From the NCBI GenBank assembly GCA_035763805.1, contig DASUAL010000039.1:25270-89269 (forward strand): 64,000 nt of DNA, read 5' to 3'. Below the pieces are notes generated by a model, which saw nothing but the letters and a program-made list of their open reading frames with translations, was not told the DNA's origin and searched no databases. A program made the translations under genes and the position numbers. Source of the DNA: DASUAL01 sp035763805. GTDB taxonomy: Bacteria > Gemmatimonadota > Gemmatimonadetes > Gemmatimonadales > GWC2-71-9. Below, piece after piece: positions 44,719 to 52,330 of the stretch; position 1 is the first letter of the stretch; every line of letters begins with the position of its first letter.

Positions 44719-45927
44719 CTAGCGCCGCCCGCCCGCGAGCGCGGTCGCCTCCGGCCGGCGTCGCAAGGCGAGCATCGCCCACACGCCGCCCACCGGCCCC
44801 AGCGCCAGCACTGTCATGCTCCAGCGCCAGCCGATCCGCGCCGCCACCGCGGGGAGGAGATAGATCGTCAAGCAGGTGAGTAAGAAGCCCAGGCTGGTCT
44901 GCAGCGTGAGCGCGGTGCCGACGAGGTCGCGCGGCGCCAGTTCGCTCACGGCCGTTGAAAACTGGGCCGAGTCGGCGACGACCGTCACGCCCCAGACGAG
45001 CAGCACCGGCACGAGCACCGCGAGGGAGCGTCCGAACAGCGTCCCGGCGGCGAGACAGCACGCGCCCGAGATCGCCATCGCGATGCTGGTCACGAGCGTG
45101 CGCCCCCACCGGTCAGCGTACCTCCCGCCCAGCCAACATCCGATCGCGCCGATCCCCACCACCGCGAAGGTAACGAGCGCCGGGCCGCCGGTGCCCGTGC
45201 CATCGCCACCGCTGCGGGCGCGCTCGCTCTCGGCGACGAACACCGCCATCCACGTCCACATCGCGTACAGCTCCCACATGTGGCCGAGGTAGCCGAGGTT
45301 GGCTAGTGACACGGCGCGGTCCCGGAGGATCCCGGGCGCCGCGCTCCACCTGAACCGCGGCGCGGGCGCGGCGAACGGTCCATCATGCGGGACGCGCAGC
45401 ACGAGCAGCCCGCCCACGATGGCCGACGCCGCGGCGACCACGAGCACCGGACGCCAATAATCGGCCGGCACGGCCCAGCGCACCAGGTGGGGGAACGCCG
45501 AGCCGAGCGTCAGCGCGCCGACGAGGATCCCGATCGCCCCGCCCCGGCCCTCGCGAAACCACCCCGCCGCGATCTTCATCCCCGGAGGATACACGCCGGC
45601 GAGCGCCGCCCCGGTGAGGAGCCGCAGCGCGATGCCGATGGTGGGACTGGGAGCGAATGCCACGCCCAACGTCGCTGCGGCGGCGAGCGCGGCCGACCAC
45701 GCGACGAGCCGCCGCGCGGACCAGAGATCGCTGAGCGTGAGGATCGCGGATACGAGCGCACCCGCCACGAAACCGAGCTGCACGGAGATTGTGAGCCAGG
45801 CAGTGCCGCCGGGGCCGAGCTGCCACAGGCGCGACAGCGCGGGCCCGACGGCCGATGCGCTGAACCACGGTGCCATCGCGCACAGCTCCGCCAGCGCCAG
45901 CACTCCCAAAACACGCCGCGCGCTCAC
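44719..45927 (-). CDS. MFS transporter
   Basis: A 402-residue major-facilitator protein with about twelve helices; examples are LGVLALAELCAMAPWFSASAV at the N-terminus, GIALRLLTGAALAGVYPPGMK, and a central loop before FRWSAAPGIL. The substrate is not evident. The GTG start overlaps the Nif3 stop (GTGA), and the MBL gene follows 13 bases after its stop. No drug-efflux-specific motif is clear. Confidence 0.85.
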   Translation of the reverse strand: MSARRVLGVLALAELCAMAPWFSASAVGPALSRLWQLGPGGTAWLTISVQLGFVAGALVSAILTLSDLWSARRLVAWSAALAAAATLGVAFAPSPTIGIALRLLTGAALAGVYPPGMKIAAGWFREGRGGAIGILVGALTLGSAFPHLVRWAVPADYWRPVLVVAAASAIVGGLLVLRVPHDGPFAAPAPRFRWSAAPGILRDRAVSLANLGYLGHMWELYAMWTWMAVFVAESERARSGGDGTGTGGPALVTFAVVGIGAIGCWLGGRYADRWGRTLVTSIAMAISGACCLAAGTLFGRSLAVLVPVLLVWGVTVVADSAQFSTAVSELAPRDLVGTALTLQTSLGFLLTCLTIYLLPAVAARIGWRWSMTVLALGPVGGVWAMLALRRRPEATALAGGRR

Positions 45928-46676
45928 AGGCCGGTCGGATGGTCGAGGAACGTCCAGGGAAGCCCGAATCTCGCGCTGACATGTTCGGCCAGTGCCTTCA
46001 CGCCGACCGTCTCCGTCGCGTAGTGCCCGGCGTAGAACACGTTCATCCGGAGCTCTTCGGCGTCGAAGAACGTGTGGTGCGCGCCTTCCCCGGTGATGTA
46101 GGTGTCCAGACCGGCAGCCGCAGCCTGTGGGATCATCGAGCCTGCTCCCCCCGTGACGATCCCGACGCGCCGCACCCGCTCGGGCCCGAACGCCATGACA
46201 CGCGGCGCCGCGCCCAGCACGGTGGCGAGCTGCTGCTGCAACGCGGCGCGCGGAACGTCCAGCTCACCCCACACGCCAATCCGCACGCCGTATTCCTCCC
46301 CGAACTCGCCGCGCGCCGTCACGCCCAGCTGGCGCGCCAGCATGGCGTTGTTACCCACGTCCGGGTGGAGATCGAGCGGGAGGTGCGCGCTGTAGAGCGC
46401 GATGTTCTGCCGGATGAGCCCCGCCACGCGGCGGTAGGCGGAACCGGTGAGCGGCTTCGGCCCACCCCAGAACAAGCCGTGGTGAACGAGCAGCAGGTCG
46501 GCCCCCTGCTCCGCCGCGAGTCGCACCGTGGCTTCACACAGGTCGACAGCCGCACCAACGCGCGTTACGTCACCGGCGTTGGCGACCTGGAGTCCGTTCA
46601 CCGCCTCGGCCGCGTCCGGCACTTCCCGGACGCGCAGGTACCCGTCGAGGTAGCTCGCGAGGTCGCTCAGTCGCAT
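45924..46676 (-). CDS. Nif3-like dinuclear metal centre protein
   Basis: A 250-residue member of the NIF3/YqfO family. It has the N-terminal NGLQVANAGDVTRVGAAVD, the metal-binding LLLVHHGLFWGG and late HYATETVGVKALAEH motif. Family members form hexamers around two metals; the best-studied are GTP cyclohydrolase- or cell-cycle-linked, but the general role is open. A GTG one codon earlier (46679) is an alternative start. It opens a six-gene minus-strand unit; the 105 bases between it and the terminator must carry its promoter, but no clear -35/-10 pair is visible. Confidence 0.85.
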   Translation of the reverse strand: MRLSDLASYLDGYLRVREVPDAAEAVNGLQVANAGDVTRVGAAVDLCEATVRLAAEQGADLLLVHHGLFWGGPKPLTGSAYRRVAGLIRQNIALYSAHLPLDLHPDVGNNAMLARQLGVTARGEFGEEYGVRIGVWGELDVPRAALQQQLATVLGAAPRVMAFGPERVRRVGIVTGGAGSMIPQAAAAGLDTYITGEGAHHTFFDAEELRMNVFYAGHYATETVGVKALAEHVSARFGLPWTFLDHPTGL

Positions 46677-46781
46677 CACATCCGCCGGCGACAGTATGAC
46701 GACATTGTCTCAACAGCCGGTGGCCAGCGCCGTGAGATTCCCACATTGCTGAGATTGTAACTCATAACCGGTCTTGGGGAT

Positions 46782-46816
46782 AAAAAATCCACACGCAGGA
46801 AACGCGAGCGTGTGGA
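46782..46816 (-). terminator. Rho-independent terminator of the mnmG-par-bactofilin unit
   Basis: Read on the minus strand, a 9-base perfect stem (46816-46808 with 46796-46788, sequence TCCACACGC/GCGTGTGGA) with an 11-base loop is followed at once by a run of T (the A-run at 46782-46787 on the plus strand). It lies just after the bactofilin stop and is the clearest intrinsic terminator in the window. It separates the chromosome-partition/envelope unit from the downstream Nif3 unit. Confidence 0.85.
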
Positions 46817-46829
46817 AATCTCGCTGCAC

Positions 46830-47249
46830 TCAATACGATCGTTGCGATCCGGCTGCCGCACCCGCCTTCACGGGCTCCGTCTCGACAGCAGCCTCGCCCA
46901 TGCGAACCACGCCGTTGATCTCGCCTCCTTCCTGCACCAGGAGCCGCTTGGCGGCGATGTCGCCGTGGATCACGCTGGTGGCCTGAACTTCGACGCGCTC
47001 GTCGGCGCGGACGCTGCCGCGCACTTCGCCGCCGATGATCGCCTCGCGGGAGATCACGTCGCCCTCCACTTCCCCACCCTTCCCGACCAGGACCTGGCGG
47101 CCGGCGCGCACAGTGCCGACGACGGTCCCTTCGATCTTCACCACTCCGTCGGCGTTGATGTCTCCGACGACCCGCATGCCGGCCCCGATGATCGACAGGC
47201 CGGCTTCGGTTTCCGGGGTGGCGTGATCCTTGTCGGTGAAGATCGTCAT
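46830..47249 (-). CDS. Bactofilin (polymer-forming cytoskeletal protein)
   Basis: A 139-residue bactofilin. The central right-handed beta-helix shows the regular repeats GDINADGVVKIEGTVVGTV, GEVEGDVIS, GGEVRGSVRA and HGDIAAKRL, with a short flexible tail on each side. Bactofilins polymerise without nucleotide and often guide peptidoglycan hydrolases. The ATG is one base after the M23 peptidase stop, and parA/parB are immediately upstream, which fits a polar scaffold that links chromosome partition with cell-wall cutting. Confidence 0.92.
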   Translation of the reverse strand: MTIFTDKDHATPETEAGLSIIGAGMRVVGDINADGVVKIEGTVVGTVRAGRQVLVGKGGEVEGDVISREAIIGGEVRGSVRADERVEVQATSVIHGDIAAKRLLVQEGGEINGVVRMGEAAVETEPVKAGAAAGSQRSY

Positions 47250-47250
47250 T

Positions 47251-48039
47251 TCAATTCTCCTGTTTCGCGACCGTGACGGGATCGAGCGACCTGCCCTCGC
47301 GACGGACTTCGAAGTGCAGATGGGGCGCCGTGGAGCGCCCCGAGCTCCCGGACAGGGCGATGATCTGCCCACTCTGGATCGAGTCGCCCTCCTGCACGAG
47401 GAGGCGCGAGGCGTGTCCATACATCGTCTCATACCCGCCCGTGTGCCGCAAGAGCACGAACAGCCCGTAGGCAGGATCGGTGCCGGCCCGCCGGACTTCG
47501 CCGTCGCCTGCTGCCCGAACCGGGGTGCCGACAGGGACGGCAATGTCGATCCCCGGGTGCGACTCGGCGGGATCCCCGGGCCGCACCTGGCCCCGGGTGA
47601 CGAATCCGCGCACGTCAAGCGGCCAGTGGAGGGGCGTCACGGAATCGGGCTGAGCGCGCGGGGCTGCGTTGGGTGCCCGCGCGCGCACCGGAACCGTGCG
47701 CGCGAGATTGGCGGTCACCAGGACCTTGTCGGGCGGCGCCTTCACGCCGAGCAGCTGGCGCAGCTCCTGATAGTTGGCCTCGGCTCGGCTGAGCGCGGCC
47801 GCCAGCTGCTGGACGCGGCTGTTGTCCTCCTTGAGCCGGGCCACTTCGCGATCGAGCACCTGGGCGCGCACGGCCTCTTTGGTGAGCCACGAGCCACGCG
47901 CCACGAAGAACAAGGTCAACACCGCGAGAATGGGCGCGCCCCACCTCCCTCCCTCGAGCACCCACCACGGCACGCGGTACTGCCGTGAGTTGAGATCGCC
48001 GTCCCTGTGGACGACGATCGTGACGTCGCGCCCCTTCAT
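47251..48039 (-). CDS. M23-family peptidoglycan endopeptidase-like protein
   Basis: A 262-residue protein with an N-terminal membrane anchor (GAPILAVLTLFFVARGSWL), a coiled-coil segment (VLDREVARLKEDNSRV) and a lysostaphin-type M23 domain with SHPGIDIAVPVG (His and Asp ligands), GHASRLLV and APHLHFEVR. The domain is complete, so it may cut cross-links or activate amidases. The start ATGA overlaps the parB stop, and bactofilin follows directly, which favours a functional link to that scaffold. Confidence 0.9.
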   Translation of the reverse strand: MKGRDVTIVVHRDGDLNSRQYRVPWWVLEGGRWGAPILAVLTLFFVARGSWLTKEAVRAQVLDREVARLKEDNSRVQQLAAALSRAEANYQELRQLLGVKAPPDKVLVTANLARTVPVRARAPNAAPRAQPDSVTPLHWPLDVRGFVTRGQVRPGDPAESHPGIDIAVPVGTPVRAAGDGEVRRAGTDPAYGLFVLLRHTGGYETMYGHASRLLVQEGDSIQSGQIIALSGSSGRSTAPHLHFEVRREGRSLDPVTVAKQEN

Positions 48040-48932
48040 CCGTCGAACGGCGTGCCCAACATCAGCTCGAGCAGTCGCGCGAGATCGTCGTTCGAATAGA
48101 AGTTGAGATGGATCTGCCCCTTGCCCTTGGCGCGCAACGTCACGCGCACGTCGGTGCCCAGCCGGCGGCGCAGCGCGTCCTCGATGCGGCGCACCTCGGG
48201 CGCCTGCCCCACGCCCTTCTTGAGTCGCGGGCGCCGCACCGGCGCCCTGCCGCCGCGCACGCGATCCTCGACGTCACGCACCGACAAGCCGAGGTCCACC
48301 GCCTCCTTGGCGAGCGTGGTCGCGGCCCGCGGATCGTCGAGCGCGAGCAGCGCGCGCGCGTGCCCGACCGAGAGTCCGCCCTGATGCAACAGCGCCAGCA
48401 CCGCCGCGGGGAGCTTCAGCAGCCGCAGGGCGTTCGCTACCGTCGAGCGATCGCGCCCCACGGCGTCCGCCACGTCCTGCTGGGTGAGACTGAACTCCGC
48501 GATCAGCCGCTCGTAGCCGCGCGCCTCGTCCACGGGAGACAGATCGTCGCGCTGCAGGTTCTCGATCAGCGCGAGCGTCAGCACCGTGCGATCATCTACC
48601 TCGCGCTTCACTGCAGGGATCCGCTCCCAGCCGAGCGACTGGCAGGCGCGCAGCCGCCGCTCCCCGGCGATCAGCTCATAACCCCCGTCGTCACGCGCGG
48701 CGCTGGCGCGGACCACGACGGGCTGGAGCAGCCCGGCCTTCAGGATCGACGCCTTAAGCTCTTCGAGCGCCGCCGGGTCCACGTCACGGCGTGGCTGGTA
48801 CGGGTTCGGCCGAATCTCGGCGATCGGTAGCTCGACCAGGCTCCCTTCGCGCTCGGCTTCCTCGCGCGTGGGTCCCAGCAGGGCTTCCAGTCCCCGGCCG
48901 AGGCGACGGCGACCAGCGATGGTTTCCGTCAT
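48036..48932 (-). CDS. parB: Chromosome partitioning protein ParB
   Basis: The CTP-dependent parS-binding partition protein. The 298-residue sequence has the N-terminal GLEALLG, the ParB/Srx nuclease-like domain with IRPNPYQPR and AGERRLRACQ, the HTH FSLTQQDVADAVGRDRSTVANAL, and a C-terminal dimerisation domain (HLNFYSNDDLARLLELML). It overlaps parA by 4 bases upstream and the M23 gene by 4 bases downstream. Two matching parS sites lie 1 kb away, upstream of parA. Confidence 0.96.
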   Translation of the reverse strand: MTETIAGRRRLGRGLEALLGPTREEAEREGSLVELPIAEIRPNPYQPRRDVDPAALEELKASILKAGLLQPVVVRASAARDDGGYELIAGERRLRACQSLGWERIPAVKREVDDRTVLTLALIENLQRDDLSPVDEARGYERLIAEFSLTQQDVADAVGRDRSTVANALRLLKLPAAVLALLHQGGLSVGHARALLALDDPRAATTLAKEAVDLGLSVRDVEDRVRGGRAPVRRPRLKKGVGQAPEVRRIEDALRRRLGTDVRVTLRAKGKGQIHLNFYSNDDLARLLELMLGTPFDG

Positions 48933-49759
48933 GCGGGCACCTCCGGCAGCGGTTCGGTGGTGGGCGGGGCAGGGGGCGCCGGAGCCCCGGCGCGCTCGAC
49001 GCGGCGAATCAGCTCCTGCGCCACCGCCAGGTAGCTCTTCGCGCCCACCGACTGCACATCGTACAGCAGGATCGGCTTGCCGAAGCTCGGCGCCTCGGCA
49101 AGCCGCACGTTGCGCGGGATCGTCATGCTGAACACTTGGGAGCCGAAATATTCCTTCGCCTCTTCGGCCACCTGCTTGCACAGGTTGAGTCGCGCGTCGT
49201 ACATGGTCAACAGCACTCCGTCGATCGCGAGCGCAGGGTTGAAGTTGCGCTGCACGAGCTTCACGGTGTTGAGAAGTTGCGAGAGCCCCTCGAGCGCGTA
49301 GTACTCGCACTGGATCGGGATCAGGACGCTGTCCGCCGCGGTCAGCATGTTGAGCGTGAGCAGCCCGAGCGAGGGCGGGCAGTCGATGACGACATACTGA
49401 TATTGGTCGCGGATGTCGCGCAGCGCACGGCGCATCATCGTCTCGCGCGCCTGCTTGTCGACGAGCTCCAGCTCCGCGCCGACCAGATCCTGCGTCGCCG
49501 GCACGACGTCGAGGTACGGGAAGTGGACATGGGGGAACAGGGTGTCCGCGAGCGCGCGACCATCGAGGAGCGCGTCGTACAACGACTGCCGGATGCGATC
49601 GCGCTCGATGCCGATACCACTCGTCGAGTTCGCCTGCGGATCGGCGTCGACAAGCAGCGTTTTGCGCTCCGCGGTCGCGAGCGACGCGGCGAGATTGACG
49701 GCCGTCGTAGTCTTTCCGACGCCGCCCTTCTGATTGGCGATGGCGATGACGCGGGACAT
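48929..49759 (-). CDS. parA: Chromosome partitioning ATPase ParA
   Basis: Walker-type ParA/Soj ATPase of 276 residues with the deviant Walker A QKGGVGKTTTAVNLA, Walker A' DADPQANSTSG and Walker B VIDCPPSLGLLTLN; the length lacks the N-terminal HTH of plasmid types and matches chromosomal ParA. It drives segregation with ParB on the nucleoid. A promoter with TTGACC and TATATA lies just upstream, and two parS sites are found further upstream towards mnmG. Confidence 0.97.
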   Translation of the reverse strand: MSRVIAIANQKGGVGKTTTAVNLAASLATAERKTLLVDADPQANSTSGIGIERDRIRQSLYDALLDGRALADTLFPHVHFPYLDVVPATQDLVGAELELVDKQARETMMRRALRDIRDQYQYVVIDCPPSLGLLTLNMLTAADSVLIPIQCEYYALEGLSQLLNTVKLVQRNFNPALAIDGVLLTMYDARLNLCKQVAEEAKEYFGSQVFSMTIPRNVRLAEAPSFGKPILLYDVQSVGAKSYLAVAQELIRRVERAGAPAPPAPPTTEPLPEVPA

Positions 49760-49786
49760 ACTCTAACTTGTTATTTCACAATCAGT

Positions 49787-49814
49787 TATATAGCTTGGTA
49801 CTCAGAGGGGTCAA
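49787..49814 (-). promoter_or_regulatory. Candidate sigma-70-type promoter for parA
   Basis: On the minus strand a TTGACC -35 (49814-49809) is followed after 16 bases by TATATA (49792-49787); a TATAAC at spacing 18 is an alternative -10. The predicted start is about 20 bases before the parA ATG. The surrounding 90 bases are much more AT-rich than the rest of the window. Confidence 0.55.
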
Positions 49815-49847
49815 ATATACGGCATCGGTCCGCCGCGGTAAAGCCTC

Positions 49848-49863
49848 AGTTTCACGTGAAACC
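49848..49863. promoter_or_regulatory. parS site 1
   Basis: The 14-base palindromic core GTTTCACGTGAAAC matches the broadly conserved bacterial parS consensus; the outer bases are A and C, so the 16-mer differs from the ideal at both ends. ParB nucleates here and spreads. It sits 19 bases from a second site and between mnmG and parA. Confidence 0.92.
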
Positions 49864-49866
49864 GTG

Positions 49867-49882
49867 AGTTTCACGTGAAACA
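49867..49882. promoter_or_regulatory. parS site 2
   Basis: Second copy of the core GTTTCACGTGAAAC, with outer bases A and A, so only one base of the 16-mer deviates from the common consensus. Centre-to-centre distance to the first site is 19 bases, about two helical turns, which places both on nearly the same face of the DNA. It lies 18 bases after the mnmG stop codon. Confidence 0.93.
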
Positions 49883-49900
49883 ACTGTTTGAGGAGTCGCT

Positions 49901-51772
49901 CTAGGCCACACGTCGACGCCAACGGGCCGTCTCGACCACGAGGTTGTGGAGATCGCTTGGCGACACGCCGGGAATCCGCGAGGCCTGGGCCAACGATGTG
50001 GGGCGCACGCAGTCGAGCTTCTGGCGCGCCTCGGTCGCGAGGCTCTGGAACTCGAGGTAGGGGAGGTCGCCGGGAAGCGCGAAGGATGCCAACTCGGCCA
50101 GCCGCTTCGCCGCCTCCCGCTCGCGCGCCAGATAGCCGTCGTACTTGAGCTCGATCTCGGCGCTCGCGACGATTTCATCATCCTCTCCCGCAATCGCCAC
50201 TCCCGCGGCCTCAAGCAGCGTGCGCAATACGACCCCGGGGCGACGCGCCACGCTCGCCACGCGCTCCGGCTCAGCCAGCCTCGTACCGGTGAGCGCGAGC
50301 GCTGGTCCTGCAGCGGCGGGCGTGATCGTCGTCCCCCGCGCCGTCTCAAGCAGCCGCTCCTCGGCCTCCAGCCGCCGCTCGCCCGTCCGCAACTCCGCGG
50401 CCGTCAGCAGGCCGAGCCGATCCGCGAGCGGGGCCAGCCGACGCAGCGCGTTGTCCTGCCGGAGCAGCAAACGGAACTCCGAGCGCGACGTGAACAGGCG
50501 GTATGGCTCGTCCACGCCACGAGTGATCAGGTCGTCGACCAGCACCCCGATGTACGCATCGTCCCGGCCGAACACCACCGGCTCCTGCCCACGGATGCGG
50601 CGCACCGCGTTGAGCCCCGCGACGATTCCCTGACCGGCCGCCTCTTCGTAGCCCGTGGTACCGTTGATCTGACCCGCGAAGAACAAGTGCTCGATCGCCT
50701 TCGTCTCGAGCCAGGGCGTGAGCTGCGTCGGCGGGTAGTAGTCGTACTCGATCGCGTACCCGGGGCGAGTCATCTTCGCGCGCTCGAGCCCGGGGACCGC
50801 GCGCAAGAACTCGAGCTGCACGGGGACGGGCAGGGAAGTGGACAGCCCGTTCACGTACAGCTCGTGGGTGTCCAGCCCCTCCGGCTCGAGAAACACCTGG
50901 TGCCGCTTGGCATCGGGGAACTTGACGATCTTGTCCTCGACGGACGGACAGTAGCGCGGGCCCCGAGAGCTGATTGCGCCGCCGTAAAGCGCCGACTCCC
51001 GCAGGTGCCGGGAGACGATGTCCTTCACCGCCTCGCCCGCCCATGTAATCCAGCACGGCCGCTGCGGTGGCAACTCGACCCGTTCGTAAAACGAGAAGTG
51101 GTAGTCCGTGCCGTCGCCGTCCTGCCGCTCGACCTGGGACCATTCCACGGTGCGGCCGTCCACGCGAGGCGGCGTTCCGGTCTTGAAGCGCGACACTGTA
51201 AGTCCAAGTGATTCAATGTGTTGTGCGATCTGCACCGCGGGCTGGTCGCCCGCACGGCCCGCGGGAATCTGCGTGTCCGTGCCGAGGTGAATGCGCCCTC
51301 GCAGAAAGGTGCCGGCCGTGATTACCACGGCCCGCGCGGTGAAGCGGCGGCCGTCGGCGGTCTCGACGCCGCCCGCTCGCACGCCGTCGATCACGAGGCC
51401 CGACACCATCCCTTGCGCGAGCTCGAGCGTCGCGAACTCCTCGAGCAGCCGTCGCACGGCGCGCCGATACAGCGCACGATCGCACTGCGCCCGCGGAGCC
51501 CAGACAGCGGGGCCCTTCGAGCGGTTGAGCATGCGGAACTGAATCATGGCGCGGTCGGCCGCGCGACCCATGATGCCGCCGAGGGCATCGATCTCGCGCA
51601 CGACGGTTCCCTTGGCGATCCCACCGATGGCGGGATTGCAGCTCATCTGGCCGATGGTGTCGAGGTTGGACGTGAGGAGGAGCGTCCGCGCGCCGAGGCG
51701 GGCCGCCATCACCGCCGCTTCGGAGCCGGCGTGGCCGGCACCGACGATGATCACGTCATAGTCGAAAGGCAT
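49901..51772 (-). CDS. mnmG: tRNA uridine-5-carboxymethylaminomethyl modification enzyme MnmG
   Basis: FAD-dependent partner of MnmE that modifies the wobble uridine of several tRNAs. The 623-residue protein has the dinucleotide motif DVIIVGAGHAGSEAAV, the SCNPAIGGIAKG loop with a conserved Cys, the Rossmann insert, and the GTTGYEEAAGQG signature, followed by the helical C-terminal MnmE/tRNA-binding domain. The ATG at 51772 fits the usual N-terminus. mnmG-parA-parB is the common order near bacterial origins, and it lies immediately upstream of parS and parA here; mnmE is not in the window. Confidence 0.97.
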   Translation of the reverse strand: MPFDYDVIIVGAGHAGSEAAVMAARLGARTLLLTSNLDTIGQMSCNPAIGGIAKGTVVREIDALGGIMGRAADRAMIQFRMLNRSKGPAVWAPRAQCDRALYRRAVRRLLEEFATLELAQGMVSGLVIDGVRAGGVETADGRRFTARAVVITAGTFLRGRIHLGTDTQIPAGRAGDQPAVQIAQHIESLGLTVSRFKTGTPPRVDGRTVEWSQVERQDGDGTDYHFSFYERVELPPQRPCWITWAGEAVKDIVSRHLRESALYGGAISSRGPRYCPSVEDKIVKFPDAKRHQVFLEPEGLDTHELYVNGLSTSLPVPVQLEFLRAVPGLERAKMTRPGYAIEYDYYPPTQLTPWLETKAIEHLFFAGQINGTTGYEEAAGQGIVAGLNAVRRIRGQEPVVFGRDDAYIGVLVDDLITRGVDEPYRLFTSRSEFRLLLRQDNALRRLAPLADRLGLLTAAELRTGERRLEAEERLLETARGTTITPAAAGPALALTGTRLAEPERVASVARRPGVVLRTLLEAAGVAIAGEDDEIVASAEIELKYDGYLAREREAAKRLAELASFALPGDLPYLEFQSLATEARQKLDCVRPTSLAQASRIPGVSPSDLHNLVVETARWRRRVA

Positions 51773-51798
51773 GAGGACAAAGCTACGGGACCAGGCAA

Positions 51799-51825
51799 GG
51801 CAAAAGCTAGACACGCAGACGCACG
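51799..51825 (+). repeat. Left arm of a 27-base inverted repeat flanking the four-helix-bundle gene
   Basis: The 27-base arm pairs with 52301-52327 with four mismatches, and its inner 17 bases with only one. It lies in the 64-base gap between the mnmG start and the four-helix-bundle stop. The pair brackets a complete gene in a 529-base segment. Confidence 0.7.
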
Positions 51826-51836
51826 GCGGAGAACCG

Positions 51837-52217
51837 TCAACCGAGTTTGGTCGGCTTCGAAGCCAACTGGCTCACCTTCCGGAGAAGCCCGAACAGCGTC
51901 TTGCTGGTCTCCGTCGCGAGCGCTTCGAGACGCCCGTAGTCCGCAGGCTGCACATAGCCAACATTCCGAGCGATCGCCAGCACGGTCTGGACTTCGGCCA
52001 GCGATCCCCATGCGGTGTCGAGGAACTTTCGGCGCTCTCGCGTCCCTTTGCGGCTCGTGCCTTCTGCGATGTTGAGCGGAACGCTGTAACAAGCTCGACG
52101 AAGCTGGTCCGCGAGCGCGCCCTGCTCATATTCCGGAAAACGGCTCGCCGCCTTCACACATTCGACAGCGAGCCGCTGTGCGTGCTGCCAAGCTTTGAGG
52201 GTGTGGTGAATGGGCAT
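51837..52217 (-). CDS. Four-helix-bundle protein (23S rRNA intervening-sequence protein family)
   Basis: A 126-residue protein with the family pattern: helix 1 TLKAWQHAQRLAVECVKAA, helix 2 EQGALADQLRRACYSVPLNIAEGTSR, helix 3 RKFLDTAWGSLAEVQTVLAIA and helix 4 ATETSKTLFGLLRKVSQLA. The family was first seen in intervening sequences of 23S rRNA and is also common as single genes scattered in genomes; its function is not firmly known. Here it lies between 27-base inverted repeats. The ATG at 52217 is the most natural; a GTG three codons earlier is possible. No strong ribosome-binding site is visible. Confidence 0.85.
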   Translation of the reverse strand: MPIHHTLKAWQHAQRLAVECVKAASRFPEYEQGALADQLRRACYSVPLNIAEGTSRKGTRERRKFLDTAWGSLAEVQTVLAIARNVGYVQPADYGRLEALATETSKTLFGLLRKVSQLASKPTKLG

Positions 52218-52300
52218 GAGCACATGATGAGCATAATTCCGACGGGGCACCCAACCGTTTCTACGCGAAGGGTGCCCCGTTTACGCGACGCTGCTTGCCT

Positions 52301-52327
52301 GTGCGTCTGCGCGTCTACCCTATGCCT
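52301..52327 (-). repeat. Right arm of a 27-base inverted repeat flanking the four-helix-bundle gene
   Basis: The reverse complement of this arm matches the left arm at 51799-51825 in 23 of 27 positions; the inner 17-base block differs at one position only. It abuts the stop codon of the ABC permease gene (52331), so the whole element fits exactly between mnmG and that gene. Confidence 0.7.
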
Positions 52328-52330
52328 GTC

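Noticed and set aside
46786..46820. DnaA-box-like TGTGGATTT near the bactofilin end
   Set aside because: It is the 3' strand and T-run of the terminator hairpin; no cluster of further boxes or AT-rich unwinding region is present, so I do not call an origin.
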